A stretch of 59,200 nucleotides of DNA from Armatimonadota bacterium (GTDB taxonomy: Bacteria > Armatimonadota > UBA5829 > JAUSEB01): assembly GCA_030649165.1 (NCBI GenBank), contig JAUSGG010000259.1, positions 1-59,200 of the forward strand. The letters are read 5' to 3'. Positions 24,770 to 34,100 of this stretch are shown here, one piece after another; within the stretch, counting starts at the first letter, position 1, and each line of letters begins with the position of its first letter. The notes beneath the pieces were generated by a model, which worked only from the letters and a program-made list of their open reading frames with translations, searched no databases and was not told the origin of the DNA. A program made the position numbers and the translations under genes.

Positions 24770-26197
24770 TCAACCCATTGGGAGCCCGTGCTTGCGCCGG
24801 ATGAACGCATCGATGCCAAGCGCGGCGGTCTTGCCCGCGCCCATGGCCGTGATGACGGTCGCGGCGCCGGTCACGGCGTCTCCGCCGGAAAACACGCCCG
24901 GCACGGAAGTCGCTCCCGTAGCCGCGTCAACTATTATGCCGCCCCAGCTTTCAGTTTGCAATCCCGGCGTGCTCATGCGTATCAGGGGATTCGGCGCCTG
25001 GCCTATTGCCACGATGGCGCTGTCGACCTCCATCATAAACTCGGAGCCTTTGATCGGCACGGGCCGCCGCCTGCCGGAAGAGTCAGGCTCGCCGAGCTCC
25101 ATCCGAATGCACTCCATCGCCGTCAGCCATCCTTTTTCGTTACCGATGAACCGTGTGGGGTTGGTCAGCAAGTGGAGACGCACGCCCTCTTCGATAGCGT
25201 TCTCGATCTCCTCCGCTCGGGCGGGCATTTCAGTCCGGGAGCGGCGATAAACGATTGACACTTCCCTCGCCCCGATGCGGAGCGACGTTCTGGCCGCGTC
25301 CATAGCGACGTTCCCCGCGCCGATCACGGCGGCCTTGTTGGGAATCCGAACGGGCGTCGCGTACTCGGGGAAACGGTTTGCTTTCATCAGGTTGACCCTG
25401 GTCAGGAACTCGTTCGCGGACAGGACACCGTTGAGGTTCTCGCCGGGGATATTCATCATACTGGGGGCGCCCGCGCCGGAGCCGACGAAGACCGCTTCGA
25501 AGCCGTTTTGCAGAAGCTGATCGATGGTGATTGTCTTGCCGATGATGACGTTGTTGAGCGCCTGAACGCCAAGGGAACGGACGTAATCGATCTCCCGGTC
25601 GAGGATGTCGCGCGGCAGGCGGAACTCCGGGATGCCGTATCTGAGCACGCCGCCCGGCTTGTGCAGGGCCTCAAAGATGGTTACGGAGTACCCCATCTTT
25701 GCCAGTTCGCCGGCTACCGTCAGCCCGGCAGGGCCGGAGCCGACGACGGCCACCGCGTACTCGTGAAGCTCGGGATGCCGCGGACGTATCTCAGACGGTG
25801 CGGAGCCGTTTCCGTGGCTCGCCTCAAAGTCGGCGACGAATCGCTCGAGTCTGCCTATAGCGATAGGCTCTCCGAGCTTGTTCATCACGCAAACCTGCTC
25901 GCACTGTTCTTCCTGAGGGCAGACTCTTCCGCAGATCGCCGGAAGCGAATTGGCGCTTTTGACAAGACTGGCCGCCTCGGCGAAATGCCCTTCGCTGACC
26001 ATCTTTATGAACCCTGGGATGTCGATGCCGACCGGGCAGCCTTTCACGCAGGGCTGCTGCTTGCACTGCAAGCATCTGCTCGCCTCTTCCAGCGCCTGCT
26101 CCTCGTTGTAGCCGAGAGCGACTTCGAGAAAGTTCTCGACGCGTTCCTCGGCGGGCTGATGCGGCATCGGCAGTCTCTTTTTGATCTCTTTCTTCAC
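24770..26197 (-). CDS. nfnB: NfnB/GltD-like NADPH oxidoreductase, large subunit
   Basis: A 475-residue flavoprotein of the GltD/NfnB family. N-terminal cysteines form two [4Fe-4S] sites (CLQCKQQPCVKGCP and CGRVCPQEEQCEQVC), followed by FAD (VVGSGPAGLTVA) and NADPH (VIGAGNVAMDAART) Rossmann motifs. Together with the adjacent small subunit it matches the NADH-dependent reduced ferredoxin:NADP oxidoreductase, which bifurcates electrons between NADH, NADPH and ferredoxin. The start GTG overlaps the stop of the upstream gene (GTGA), with GGAGG inside that gene. The alternative, a homotetrameric glutamate synthase, is less likely given the partner. Confidence 0.88.
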   Translation of the reverse strand: MKKEIKKRLPMPHQPAEERVENFLEVALGYNEEQALEEASRCLQCKQQPCVKGCPVGIDIPGFIKMVSEGHFAEAASLVKSANSLPAICGRVCPQEEQCEQVCVMNKLGEPIAIGRLERFVADFEASHGNGSAPSEIRPRHPELHEYAVAVVGSGPAGLTVAGELAKMGYSVTIFEALHKPGGVLRYGIPEFRLPRDILDREIDYVRSLGVQALNNVIIGKTITIDQLLQNGFEAVFVGSGAGAPSMMNIPGENLNGVLSANEFLTRVNLMKANRFPEYATPVRIPNKAAVIGAGNVAMDAARTSLRIGAREVSIVYRRSRTEMPARAEEIENAIEEGVRLHLLTNPTRFIGNEKGWLTAMECIRMELGEPDSSGRRRPVPIKGSEFMMEVDSAIVAIGQAPNPLIRMSTPGLQTESWGGIIVDAATGATSVPGVFSGGDAVTGAATVITAMGAGKTAALGIDAFIRRKHGLPMG

Positions 26198-27117
26198 TTA
26201 GCTACCTCCGCCGCGCGTTCCATTGCCAGTCGCTCCTCTTCGTAATATGCAAGTTTTCTGTTCTTGAGCTCGTCCCAATCGACCTGGTGCGCGTCGAAGT
26301 CCGGACCATCGACGCAGGTGAACCTGGTGACTCCGCCAACCGTCACGCGGCATCCTCCGCACATTCCTGTTCCGTCGATCATAATGGGGTCGAGGCTCAC
26401 AATTGTCTTTACCTTGTATGGCCTGGTGAGGTCAGATATCGCCCGCATCATCGGCATCGGCCCGATTGCAAAGACCGCGCTGACGGGCCGACCGGAATCC
26501 AATATGCCGCGAAGGGCGTCCGTGACAAACCCTTTGACGCCGTACGAGCCGTTGTCGGTAGTTATGAGCAGTTCGTCGCTGACGCGGCGCATCTCGTCCT
26601 CAAGTATCAGAAGCGATTTGTCACGCGCGCCGAGGATAGTGATGACGTTATTCCCCGCATCCTTCAGCGCCGCGACGATAGGGCGGAGAAAGGCTATTCC
26701 CACGCCACCGCCGACACAGGCCACCGTGCCGAAGTTCTCGATCTCTGACGGCGTACCGAGCGGCCCGGCAACATCCGGCACGCAGTCGCCTTCATCGATC
26801 AAGCCCAGTTCCTTCGTAGTCCGGCCCACTTCCTGGAAGATGACGGTGATGGTCCCGTTCTGCTTGTCCGCGTCGGAAATGGTCAGCGGAATGCGTTCGG
26901 CGCGTTCGTTCGGCCTGACCACCACGAACTGACCGGCCCGGCTCGCGGCCGCGATCAGCGGGGCTTGAATCTCCAGGAGCGTTACGGTCTCGGCCAGCTT
27001 TTCCTTTCTCAGGACTTTGTTACACAACGCATCGGGGCCGAACAGCTTAGAGCCGCGGCACAAATGCTCCGGCCCATCGTTGTCAGACGCCGGCGCGAAG
27101 ACCTTTTGATCTTCCAC
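26194..27117 (-). CDS. nfnA: NfnA-like ferredoxin:NADP oxidoreductase, small subunit
   Basis: A 307-residue FAD/NAD(H)-binding protein of the dihydroorotate-dehydrogenase electron-transfer type. It has NKVLRKEKLAETVTLLEI at the start of the flavin domain, RIPLTI, an NAD domain (CVGGGVGIAFLRPI), and a C-terminal [2Fe-2S] segment, MCGGCRVTV...FTCVDGPDF, with Cys-x2-Cys and a later Cys. GTG 27117 is chosen because GGGAGG lies eight bases upstream; this gives a 40-residue N-terminal extension unlike most relatives. Operonic with the large subunit and with the small DUF2007-like gene upstream. Confidence 0.88.
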   Translation of the reverse strand: MEDQKVFAPASDNDGPEHLCRGSKLFGPDALCNKVLRKEKLAETVTLLEIQAPLIAAASRAGQFVVVRPNERAERIPLTISDADKQNGTITVIFQEVGRTTKELGLIDEGDCVPDVAGPLGTPSEIENFGTVACVGGGVGIAFLRPIVAALKDAGNNVITILGARDKSLLILEDEMRRVSDELLITTDNGSYGVKGFVTDALRGILDSGRPVSAVFAIGPMPMMRAISDLTRPYKVKTIVSLDPIMIDGTGMCGGCRVTVGGVTRFTCVDGPDFDAHQVDWDELKNRKLAYYEEERLAMERAAEVAK

Positions 27118-27142
27118 AACTGCTTCCTCCCGTGTACAAGAC

Positions 27143-27439
27143 TCACCGGGCGTCCTCGGCCGGCGGCTCGCCTGTTGTCTCTTGTTCAATCTTGAAATCA
27201 CCCGACTCATAGGCGCGCAGCACGTCCAGCGCCCGTTCGCTGTCGGACCTGACTGTAAGCACCTCTCCCCAGTATCCTTCGGCGTTGACCATGACTCCGT
27301 CCATCCACGGAATCTGCCGCGACCACACGACCGATTCTATGCCTGCCTGCTCCAGGAGGCTCTTGATCAGATGAGCCATTGGCTCGTTAGCGGCCCGGTA
27401 TACCGGCACGAGTTCCGAATTCGTTTCGTAAGCGCGCAT
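27143..27439 (-). CDS. DUF2007-like small protein
   Basis: A 98-residue protein with the VPVYRAANEPMAHLIKSLLEQ start and GIESVVWSR segment typical of small DUF2007 (putative signal-transducing) proteins, followed by GEVLTVRSDSERALDVLRAYE. It precedes nfnA by 25 bases on the same strand. The family often sits near redox and envelope genes; its role is not known. The acidic tail TTGEPPAEDAR looks disordered. Confidence 0.7.
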   Translation of the reverse strand: MRAYETNSELVPVYRAANEPMAHLIKSLLEQAGIESVVWSRQIPWMDGVMVNAEGYWGEVLTVRSDSERALDVLRAYESGDFKIEQETTGEPPAEDAR

Positions 27440-27501
27440 ACGTTACACCTTGCAAGAGTTCAGTTCCAGCAGCCAACGGATAAAGTGGAGACACAGCCTG
27501 A

Positions 27502-27578
27502 ACCTCCCCCTAACCCCTAACCCCCTCCTAAGAGGAGGGGGAACTCCCTCTCCCGCCAAGGGAGAGAGGGGGTAGGTG
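27502..27578. repeat. dispersed GGAGGGGG/GAGAGGG palindromes
   Basis: Two adjacent palindromes of the window-wide family; the gap 27440-27625 contains nothing else. Confidence 0.75.
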
Positions 27579-27625
27579 GCGCATGCTCCATTACCTGGAT
27601 AGGTTCCCGGAAAACTGAACTGTTT

Positions 27626-28036
27626 CTACACCTCGATCATGGTTGCGGTAGCTTCGGCGACCACGGTCCCATCGGGTTTTCGGATCTCCGCCTTGCACAG
27701 GATCGCCCGGCCTTCGGTCGAAACGATCGATCCGGCGACGATCAACGGCATTCCGGTTTCCGCGGGACGTTTGTACCTCATCGACATCTCGGCGGTCACT
27801 GCCCTGTATCCGCTGACCCACGCGAGCCTGCCCATTGCTTCATCGGCGACCGTCGCCAGGATTCCGCCGTGGGTGATTCCCATCCACCCCTGGTGTTCGG
27901 CGGCGGGAGTGAACTCGGCGACGTATTCCCCGTCCTGGTTCTCAAAGTCGAGCTTCAGGCCGATCGGGTTGCGCTGTCCGCACCCGAAGCACATACCGTT
28001 ATCGTTCAGATCCAAGTCTTTTACGGCCAAAATCAC
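27626..28036 (-). CDS. PaaI-type hotdog-fold thioesterase
   Basis: A 136-residue single hotdog-domain protein. The signature GWMGITHGGILATVADEAMG matches the catalytic loop of PaaI-type acyl-CoA thioesterases; YKRPAETGMPLIVAG and AEATATMIEV give the remaining strands. A C-x2-C pair near the N-terminus (CFGCGQ) is common in this subgroup. The gene overlaps the end of the endonuclease III gene by 38 bases; GTG 28036 or TTG 28030 (better ribosome-site spacing) could be the start. The substrate is unknown. Confidence 0.82.
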   Translation of the reverse strand: MILAVKDLDLNDNGMCFGCGQRNPIGLKLDFENQDGEYVAEFTPAAEHQGWMGITHGGILATVADEAMGRLAWVSGYRAVTAEMSMRYKRPAETGMPLIVAGSIVSTEGRAILCKAEIRKPDGTVVAEATATMIEV

Positions 28037-28664
28037 ACTCCCGGTTCAGGACGCACTCGTCGCACCTCGGCTCGCGGGGCCGGCAAATCTCTCTTCCGAG
28101 GCGGACCAGGTTCATGTGAAACGAGTAGACTCGCTTGGCAGGCACGATCTCCCGCAACAACTCGTGAGCGGCCTCGGCGCTCGCTGCCGGAGGTATCAGT
28201 CCTACTCGCGCGCTTACCCGGTGGACGTGGGTATCGACCGGCATCGCGGGTTTTCCCAGCGAGAAAAGGAGCACGCACGCCGCGGTCTTGGGACCGACAC
28301 CCTCAAAGCCGGAAAGATACTCCAGAGCCTGTCTCATCGGCAGCGCATCGAGATGGTTCAACTCCAGACGGCCCTGCTGTTCGTGAATCCGCCGGAGTAT
28401 CTGCTTTATCCTGCCCGCCTTTATCCCGGAAAGCCCGCCTACGTGAATGCTTTGCGCTATCCGCTCTACCGGCGCTTCCATTACCTCTTCCCAGGTTGGA
28501 AACGCCGTCCGCAGACTGGCGAAAGCGCGCCGGCAGTTCGCGGAGGTCGTGTTCTGGGACAGTATCGTCAGGACCAGTTCGTCGAGCGGCGGGTTGTGTC
28601 TGACCCACTCGGGACGCCCGTACGCCGACTCCAGGAAATCGCAGACGCGCTCTGTATGCTTCAT
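27999..28664 (-). CDS. nth: endonuclease III-type DNA glycosylase
   Basis: A 221-residue helix-hairpin-helix base-excision glycosylase/AP lyase. FEGVGPKTAACVLL holds the lysine nucleophile and PVDTHVHRV the catalytic Asp; the C-terminal cysteines are spaced C-x6-C-x2-C-x5-C, the full [4Fe-4S] loop. It removes oxidised pyrimidines. TATAAT lies at 28675-28680 on the minus strand, only about ten bases before the ATG, so the transcript would be almost leaderless. The gene is a little longer at the N-terminus than E. coli Nth and ends in a basic tail. Confidence 0.92.
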   Translation of the reverse strand: MKHTERVCDFLESAYGRPEWVRHNPPLDELVLTILSQNTTSANCRRAFASLRTAFPTWEEVMEAPVERIAQSIHVGGLSGIKAGRIKQILRRIHEQQGRLELNHLDALPMRQALEYLSGFEGVGPKTAACVLLFSLGKPAMPVDTHVHRVSARVGLIPPAASAEAAHELLREIVPAKRVYSFHMNLVRLGREICRPREPRCDECVLNRECDFGRKRLGSER

Positions 28665-28946
28665 TCTCGATTCTATTATATCAGAGCAGTGTGTCGGCGG
28701 GAAGTTGTGGGATGGTTGGTTAGTTATTGTTGGTTGTCGGACGGGTCGGACCTGTCCGACTCCTTCGACTCAGTCTTCGGGCAGATTCATGGAGGAAACA
28801 GGCAGGCGGGCGTTGAATGCTGAATATCAGTAAGACAGGTCGTAAGCATTAACCCGCGGAGCGACACGCAGCGGGGAAACGCGCGAGGAGGTGGTGTTTT
28901 ACAAGCAAACAGGGTATACGGATTCAGATAGAGCGAACTTGAGGGA

Positions 28947-28971
28947 GTGAGAATGATGAGAACATTCTCAC
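28947..28971. promoter_or_regulatory. perfect inverted repeat upstream of secreted-protein gene
   Basis: GTGAGAATG, seven-base loop ATGAGAA, CATTCTCAC. It lies 38 bases before the GTG start and could be an operator or a hairpin in the mRNA leader. The gap 28665-29008 also holds a GGACGGGTCGGACCTGTCCGAC array (about 28738-28762) and no gene. Confidence 0.6.
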
Positions 28972-29008
28972 GTTAACGATGGCATCAGTGATGAAAGGAG
29001 TGGCAGTC

Positions 29009-29689
29009 GTGAGTAGATACACAGTGAGTGCGGTCTTAGCGCTGGTGGCGCTGTTGGCATTTGGCGCCGCGGCGTCGGCGGCCCCGTCGGTGTTCGGCAC
29101 GAGCGGCAACATAATAACTCCCGACGATACTATTCTGGCATCGGGAGCGTTCAACATCGCGTATCACGGCATTTCAACCGATGGCGACAACGCCAATTTC
29201 TTCGCGGCCAACGTAGGGCTTCTCCCGAACCTGGAGGTCGGGGCGACCGTGGCAACAGACGGCGACACGGACGTTCTCATCAACGCAAAGTACCGGGTTT
29301 TGGCCGAGGCAGCCTCGCGGCCGGCAGTGACGATTGGCGTTATCGACGCGGGCCAGCAGTTAACAGACGATTCCGGCTTCTACATTCTGTTGAGCAAGAG
29401 TCTTACCCCGGTCGTCGAGAGCGCGACGGAGAAGACCGTCGGACCAGTGCGCGGGCACCTCGGCTTCGGTAGCGGGGTCGTGCAGACCATTTTCGCGGCT
29501 CTGGACTGGACGGTGACGCCGAAGCTCAGTTTGATGCTTGAGGTCATCAGCGATTCGGAGTTACCACAAGATTCGATGTTCAACATCGGAGGCCGGTATG
29601 CGATATCGGACGATCTGAGGCTCGACTTGGGCCTTATCGATTTCGACGACTTGACTTATGGGATCAGTTACCAGGCATTAAAGTTCTAG
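29009..29689 (+). CDS. secreted beta-barrel-like protein (YjbH-like)
   Basis: A 226-residue protein starting at GTG 29009 with AAGGAG eight bases upstream, which gives a textbook signal peptide ending ...GAAASA-AP. The mature part is a series of about twelve amphipathic beta strands (NIITPDDTILASGAFNIAYH, LEVGATVATDG, RYAISDDLRLDLGLIDF) and ends with a hydrophobic strand finishing in Phe, typical of outer-membrane barrels. It resembles the small YjbH-type barrels involved in envelope polysaccharide, but identification is by fold only. A strong terminator follows at 29803. Confidence 0.65.
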   Translation: MSRYTVSAVLALVALLAFGAAASAAPSVFGTSGNIITPDDTILASGAFNIAYHGISTDGDNANFFAANVGLLPNLEVGATVATDGDTDVLINAKYRVLAEAASRPAVTIGVIDAGQQLTDDSGFYILLSKSLTPVVESATEKTVGPVRGHLGFGSGVVQTIFAALDWTVTPKLSLMLEVISDSELPQDSMFNIGGRYAISDDLRLDLGLIDFDDLTYGISYQALKF

Positions 29690-29708
29690 GTTGGTAAGTG
29701 ATCCGTAA

Positions 29709-29780
29709 CCTCCCGCGGGAACTGACTTCGATGATGTTCGATGAGTTGGTCGTTCAAGGTCGTTCCCGCAGGATAGGAGG
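29709..29780 (+). other. structured 3' region with long foldback
   Basis: CCTCC-C-GCGGGAAC-T-GAC (29709-29726) is complementary to GTC-GTTCCCGC...GGAGG (29759-29780), giving an interrupted stem of about 16 pairs, before the terminator of the preceding gene. It could protect the mRNA 3' end or be a separate small RNA. Confidence 0.55.
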
Positions 29781-29802
29781 TAGGTAATTCGTTGAACGAG
29801 GG

Positions 29803-29830
29803 GAGCGGCTGTGGCCGCTCTCTTTTTTTC
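29803..29830 (+). terminator. intrinsic terminator
   Basis: GAGCGGC-TGTG-GCCGCTC followed by TCTTTTTTTC. It ends the barrel-protein transcript. Confidence 0.9.
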
Positions 29831-29933
29831 GTACGTGGTTGGGCCGATGGAACAGAGCAGGAGTTTTCGGCTTGACCATCGAAAGCTGTTAGTGACAAAT
29901 CCGCGGCCCGCGCCGCCCAGGTGGGGGTGACCA

Positions 29934-30806
29934 TTGAAAATCCTGCTATTCGCTCTCTTCGTATCCGCGCTCACGGCCGCGACCGCATCCGCCGCGCCGC
30001 TGGTCAAAGTATCCGCCGTGCAGATGCGCTCGGTCGCCGACCTCGACAAGAACGTGCAGAAGATATCTCAGTTTCTGGAGAGTCTTGCCGGTCAGGGCGC
30101 GCAGATCGCCGTCTTCCCGGAATGCGCGCTGACCGCGTACGACACGGAAGCCATCAAACGCACGGACCCAAACAAGCTGGCGGCGGCCCTGGACGCCGTT
30201 GGACAGGCCTGCAGGAAGAGTAACATCGCGGCGGTTATTGGAACCCCGCTTTTCCGCCCTGACGGCAAACTGTGGAACAGCGCGGTTGTGTTCGGTCCTG
30301 ACGGCAAGGTGATCGAGCGGTACCACAAGGTCCATCTGGCGGAGGATTGGCCCGTGCCGGGCGATCATCTGGCGCTTTTCGATATAGCCGGTGTGAAGGC
30401 GACCATCATAATCTGTCACGACGAGCGTTACCCGGAACTCGTGCGGCTGCCCGTGATTGCCGGGGCGAGGCTTGTGTTCTACATATCGTCCGAGTCCGGC
30501 GTGACCTCGGAGACGAAGCTGAACCCGTACCGGGCGCAAATCCAGGCGAGGGCGGTCGAGAACTGCGTATGGGTGGTTCATGCGAACACCCCAGCCAACG
30601 AAGACGCCGGCGGCTCGCATGGGCAGAGCAGGATAATCAAGCCTGATGGGAACATAGTCCAGGAAGCGTCGATGTTCGGCGAGGAGACAGTGACCGCGAC
30701 TCTGGATATAGGCAAGGCCGACGGCGCATGGGCGAACAACAGCCTGAACTGCGAGTTTCTCAAGGCGTTCTGGGACGCCGGGCTGAAGGCGCTGCAGCGG
30801 AAGTAG
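29934..30806 (+). CDS. exported carbon-nitrogen hydrolase
   Basis: A 290-residue nitrilase-superfamily protein with a signal peptide (about 20 residues, ATASA-AP). The Glu-Lys-Cys catalytic triad is visible: FPECAL, YHKVHL and CHDERYP. Family members hydrolyse amide or nitrile C-N bonds. Most are cytoplasmic, so an exported one is less common and may act on cell-wall or environmental amides. TTG 29934 follows GGTGGGGGTGA. Confidence 0.85.
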   Translation: MKILLFALFVSALTAATASAAPLVKVSAVQMRSVADLDKNVQKISQFLESLAGQGAQIAVFPECALTAYDTEAIKRTDPNKLAAALDAVGQACRKSNIAAVIGTPLFRPDGKLWNSAVVFGPDGKVIERYHKVHLAEDWPVPGDHLALFDIAGVKATIIICHDERYPELVRLPVIAGARLVFYISSESGVTSETKLNPYRAQIQARAVENCVWVVHANTPANEDAGGSHGQSRIIKPDGNIVQEASMFGEETVTATLDIGKADGAWANNSLNCEFLKAFWDAGLKALQRK

Positions 30807-30863
30807 GCGCGGGCACGCCGCTCAAGACTCAGAACCCAGCGCTCAGAACTCAGAACTCGTATC

Positions 30864-31020
30864 GTAAGAGTTCAGAAATGGAGAGAACTTTCACCCTCAC
30901 CCCATTCGCTTCGCTCAGGGCAGGCTCTAACCCTCTCCCTTAAGGGAGAGGGGATTACGCTCGTCGTCTCCCGAAAGTGAGCAGCGAAGAAATACGTACT
31001 CGCCAAGCCTGAACTCTTAC
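30864..31020. mobile_element. MITE-like element, GTAAGAGTTCAG termini (copy A)
   Basis: A 157-bp element bounded by GTAAGAGTTCAG and CTGAACTCTTAC, a perfect 12-base terminal inverted repeat. The inside holds AAATGGAGAGAACTTTCACC, a GAGAGGG palindrome and GGGGATTACGCTCGTCGTC. Two further copies lie at 58786 and 58918. No transposase is encoded. Confidence 0.75.
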
Positions 31021-31026
31021 CTCGTA

Positions 31027-31055
31027 TTGCTAGCGCCTTATTGCTGTGCTATAAT
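31027..31055 (+). promoter_or_regulatory. promoter of the large permease gene
   Basis: TTGCTA, 17-base spacer, TATAAT at 31050-31055. It lies about 45 bases before the ATG and directly after the MITE. Confidence 0.75.
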
Positions 31056-31101
31056 CTTGCCAGCATTTCTACCAGGTGTGACGCCAAAGGAATAAGGAAC
31101 G

Positions 31102-34100
31102 ATGGCGATTCGGAAAGTTATCAAGCGAGCGGTCGTAGTGTTGATCTGCTTGCTCGGTGTATTGCTGCCGTCTCTCCCCCGAACACAGCATGACGAGTCT
31201 CCCCGGTCGTCCGCGTACCTGAAAACCGCGTCGGCGCAGACGACTCCAAAGGCGACGCCCGCGCTGGCGAGGCGGTACAAGAGCCTTACGTCCTTTATCG
31301 ACCCGGACAGGATGCTGGACACGATCAAGGAATTGTCCACGAAGTATCCCTCCAGAGTGACGGGTTACCCCGGATGCGACGCGGCCTCGCAGTACGTGGA
31401 AAAGCAGTTCCGGGAGATCGGCCTCGATGGCGTAAAGACCGAATCGTTTTACGCGACTTCTCCCGTCGATAGGGGCGCATCCGTGACCATCGGCGGACGA
31501 AGCTTTCCGCTTTATGGTATGTGGCCGAACCTGGTCCGCACGTCTCAGGTCCCCCCGGAGGGACTGAAGCTCCACGTTGTCGACCTCAAGTCCGGGTGTC
31601 TGCTCGACTGCGGCGGACATAAGATAGAGGGCAGCGCGGCGCTCATCGACTTCAACTGCGGCGCCGACTGGCTGAATGCGCCCCGATTGGGGGCGAAAGC
31701 CGTTATATATGTCGAGCCGGACACGACGATGCGCGGCGAGGCGGAGAACAAGTTCAGCGCTATCCCGGTCTCCATCCCTCGCTTCTGGATTTCCAAATCC
31801 GACGCCGCGGCGCTTCGCTCCGCGCTCAAGACCGGCGGGGAAGACCAGCCGGCGGTTATCAAGTGCCGGATGCCGTGGCAAAGACGTCAGGCCCGGAACA
31901 TAATTGGTGTCATCCCCGGGACGGACAGAAAGCTCCGGGACCAGATAATTCTTATCGAGGCGTACTACGACGGCACGTCGGTCGTGCCCGCCCTGGCGCC
32001 GGGGGCTGAAAGCGCTTGCGGCATAAGCGGAATGCTGGAACTGGCCAGGGCTTTCAAGAAATACCCGCCGAAGCGCACGATCATGTTCGTTGCCACCTCC
32101 GGTCATTTCCTGGGGCTCAACGGCATGAGGGCCTACCTCCACAAGCACTTGGAGGAGTTCCAGCAGTACGGCGCCAGAGAGAAGCTGAAAGGTTGGTTGA
32201 ACCGTAGTTTCTCCAGCGTTTTCCACTTCAAGATGCGGAAGCCTCCGCAGATCATGATGGTCGCCGGTATCGATCTCTCCAGCCGCACTGAAACACTCGG
32301 CGTCTTCTATAAGGGCTATTTCTACGACTACCGTGAGGATATTCAGAACAAGTTCTCGGACATTGGCCGGACTTGCGGTGACAACAGCCTGCGAGTCGCC
32401 GACGCGCTGAAGTTCAACCAGGCGGACCGTTTCGCGGACGGCATAAACCCGATCGCGGGCAAGACCTGGAGGAACTTCATTCCCGGCAAGATGGCTTTCG
32501 ATTCCGAGGTCGCGACTCTAGCCGGGATGAAAGGCGTGACGTTCGCCAGCGTGGACGACTCCCGCCCGCTCGTTGACACGCCGCTCGACACTATCGACCA
32601 CGTGAACATGCGGAACCTGACGAAGCAGGTCGGGCTGCTCGCATGTCTTCTCGATCACTTCGTTCGGGACAGCAACCGTCAGGGCGCGATCGGATCATTG
32701 AGAATGCCGATCGCGTCTCCACCGCCCAGTCCAACTCGAATGGGGCTGCAGGGCGGTTTCGCCACTCTGACGGGAAAGATCGTCAGGTTCGATCCGAACA
32801 AGAGCTTCATCCCAAATGTCGGTGTTTCCGGCTGCCTGGCGGTTGTCCGCAGCCCGCACAAGTCTTTTATGGGAGTCAGGGCCAACATAGTCGAGGGCTG
32901 CGACAAGCTAGGCAAGTTCACCTTCCTGGGAATGGGTCCCCTGACGGCCTTCTCCGGCAAGCATCCGACCCAAATCGGCGCGTACAAGCTGGACCCGAAA
33001 ACCGGAGAGATCATCTTCGCGCCTGACGAGGGCGCTTACGGAGAGTTCTACCCCACTGTGGTCAACATAACCAGCAGCACGAAGGAAGTGCCGATTGTCG
33101 CATTCGAGTGCGTCTCGACCTCCATTTACGATCTGATAGACCCGCAGGGGCTTCGGGCGCTGGCTACGCTGGACGTGTACGACGGAGACAGCAACGGCCG
33201 GCCTCGCATGTTCGGCGCGGCCCTCGCCGTGCCCGAGCCGATGAATTCCCGCGTGGAGGACATGGCTGTCGTGTTCTCGGAGAAGAACGCCAGGCTGAAG
33301 CTCGTCATGGGCGCGGGGCCGGCGGCGACGCGCCTGGTCTTGCTGAACGCGACGCCCAAGTATCCCACGGGCGTCGGCTATGACGTCGGCAATGGCGGCA
33401 CTATATCGAGCACGGCCTTCAAGGTGGCGAGCGATCTGTGGATTATGGACGAAAGCCGGCTTGCCAGCCTTAGGAAGTTCAGGATTATCAACGAAGGAAT
33501 CGACGACCTGCACAAGCGGAGCAAGCGCAGCCTCGATCGGGCCGAAAGTGCGCTGAAAGCGCACGATTATCTCGCTTATGACAGCTATTCTCGCGCGGCC
33601 TGGGGCTACGAGTCGCGCGCTTATCCCGACGTGATGAAGACGAAGAGGGACGTGCTGAACGGCGTCCTTTTCTACCTGTTCCTGCTGCTGCCGTTTGCGT
33701 ATTTCGTGGAGCGCCTGTTCTTCGCGTCACCTCAGCTCAAGTGGCAAATAGTCTGGGTTATGGTATTGTTCATGGCCGTCTTCGGTCTGATAAGCCAGGT
33801 CCATCCGGCGTTTGGGCTGGAAATGGACGCACCTATCGTATTCCTCGCGTTCATCATGCTGGCGCTCAGCTTGTTCGTCACGATGCTTGTGGTCGGCAAA
33901 TTCGAGGAGCAGCTTAAGACGCTCAACAAGACCATCGGCGGCGTGCACAAAGTGGACATCGGCCGGATGAGCGTGGCCGCAGCCGCCTTCTCCCTCGGCA
34001 TTTCCAACATGCGGAGGCGCAAAGCGCGAACGGTGCTGACGTGCGTCACGCTGGTCCTTCTCACATTCACCGTCCTTTCCTTCACTTCGATTGTATCGGT

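Noticed and set aside
24770-26197. glutamate synthase small subunit (GltD)
   Set aside because: No large subunit gltB is present and the adjacent gene encodes the NfnA-type partner with a [2Fe-2S] segment.
29934-30806. cytoplasmic amidase or apolipoprotein N-acyltransferase
   Set aside because: The nitrilase triad is present, but there is only a signal peptide and no multi-span membrane part as in Lnt.
31069-32226. 385-codon minus-strand frame opposite the large permease
   Set aside because: Shadow of the 1686-residue gene; no ribosome site and atypical composition.
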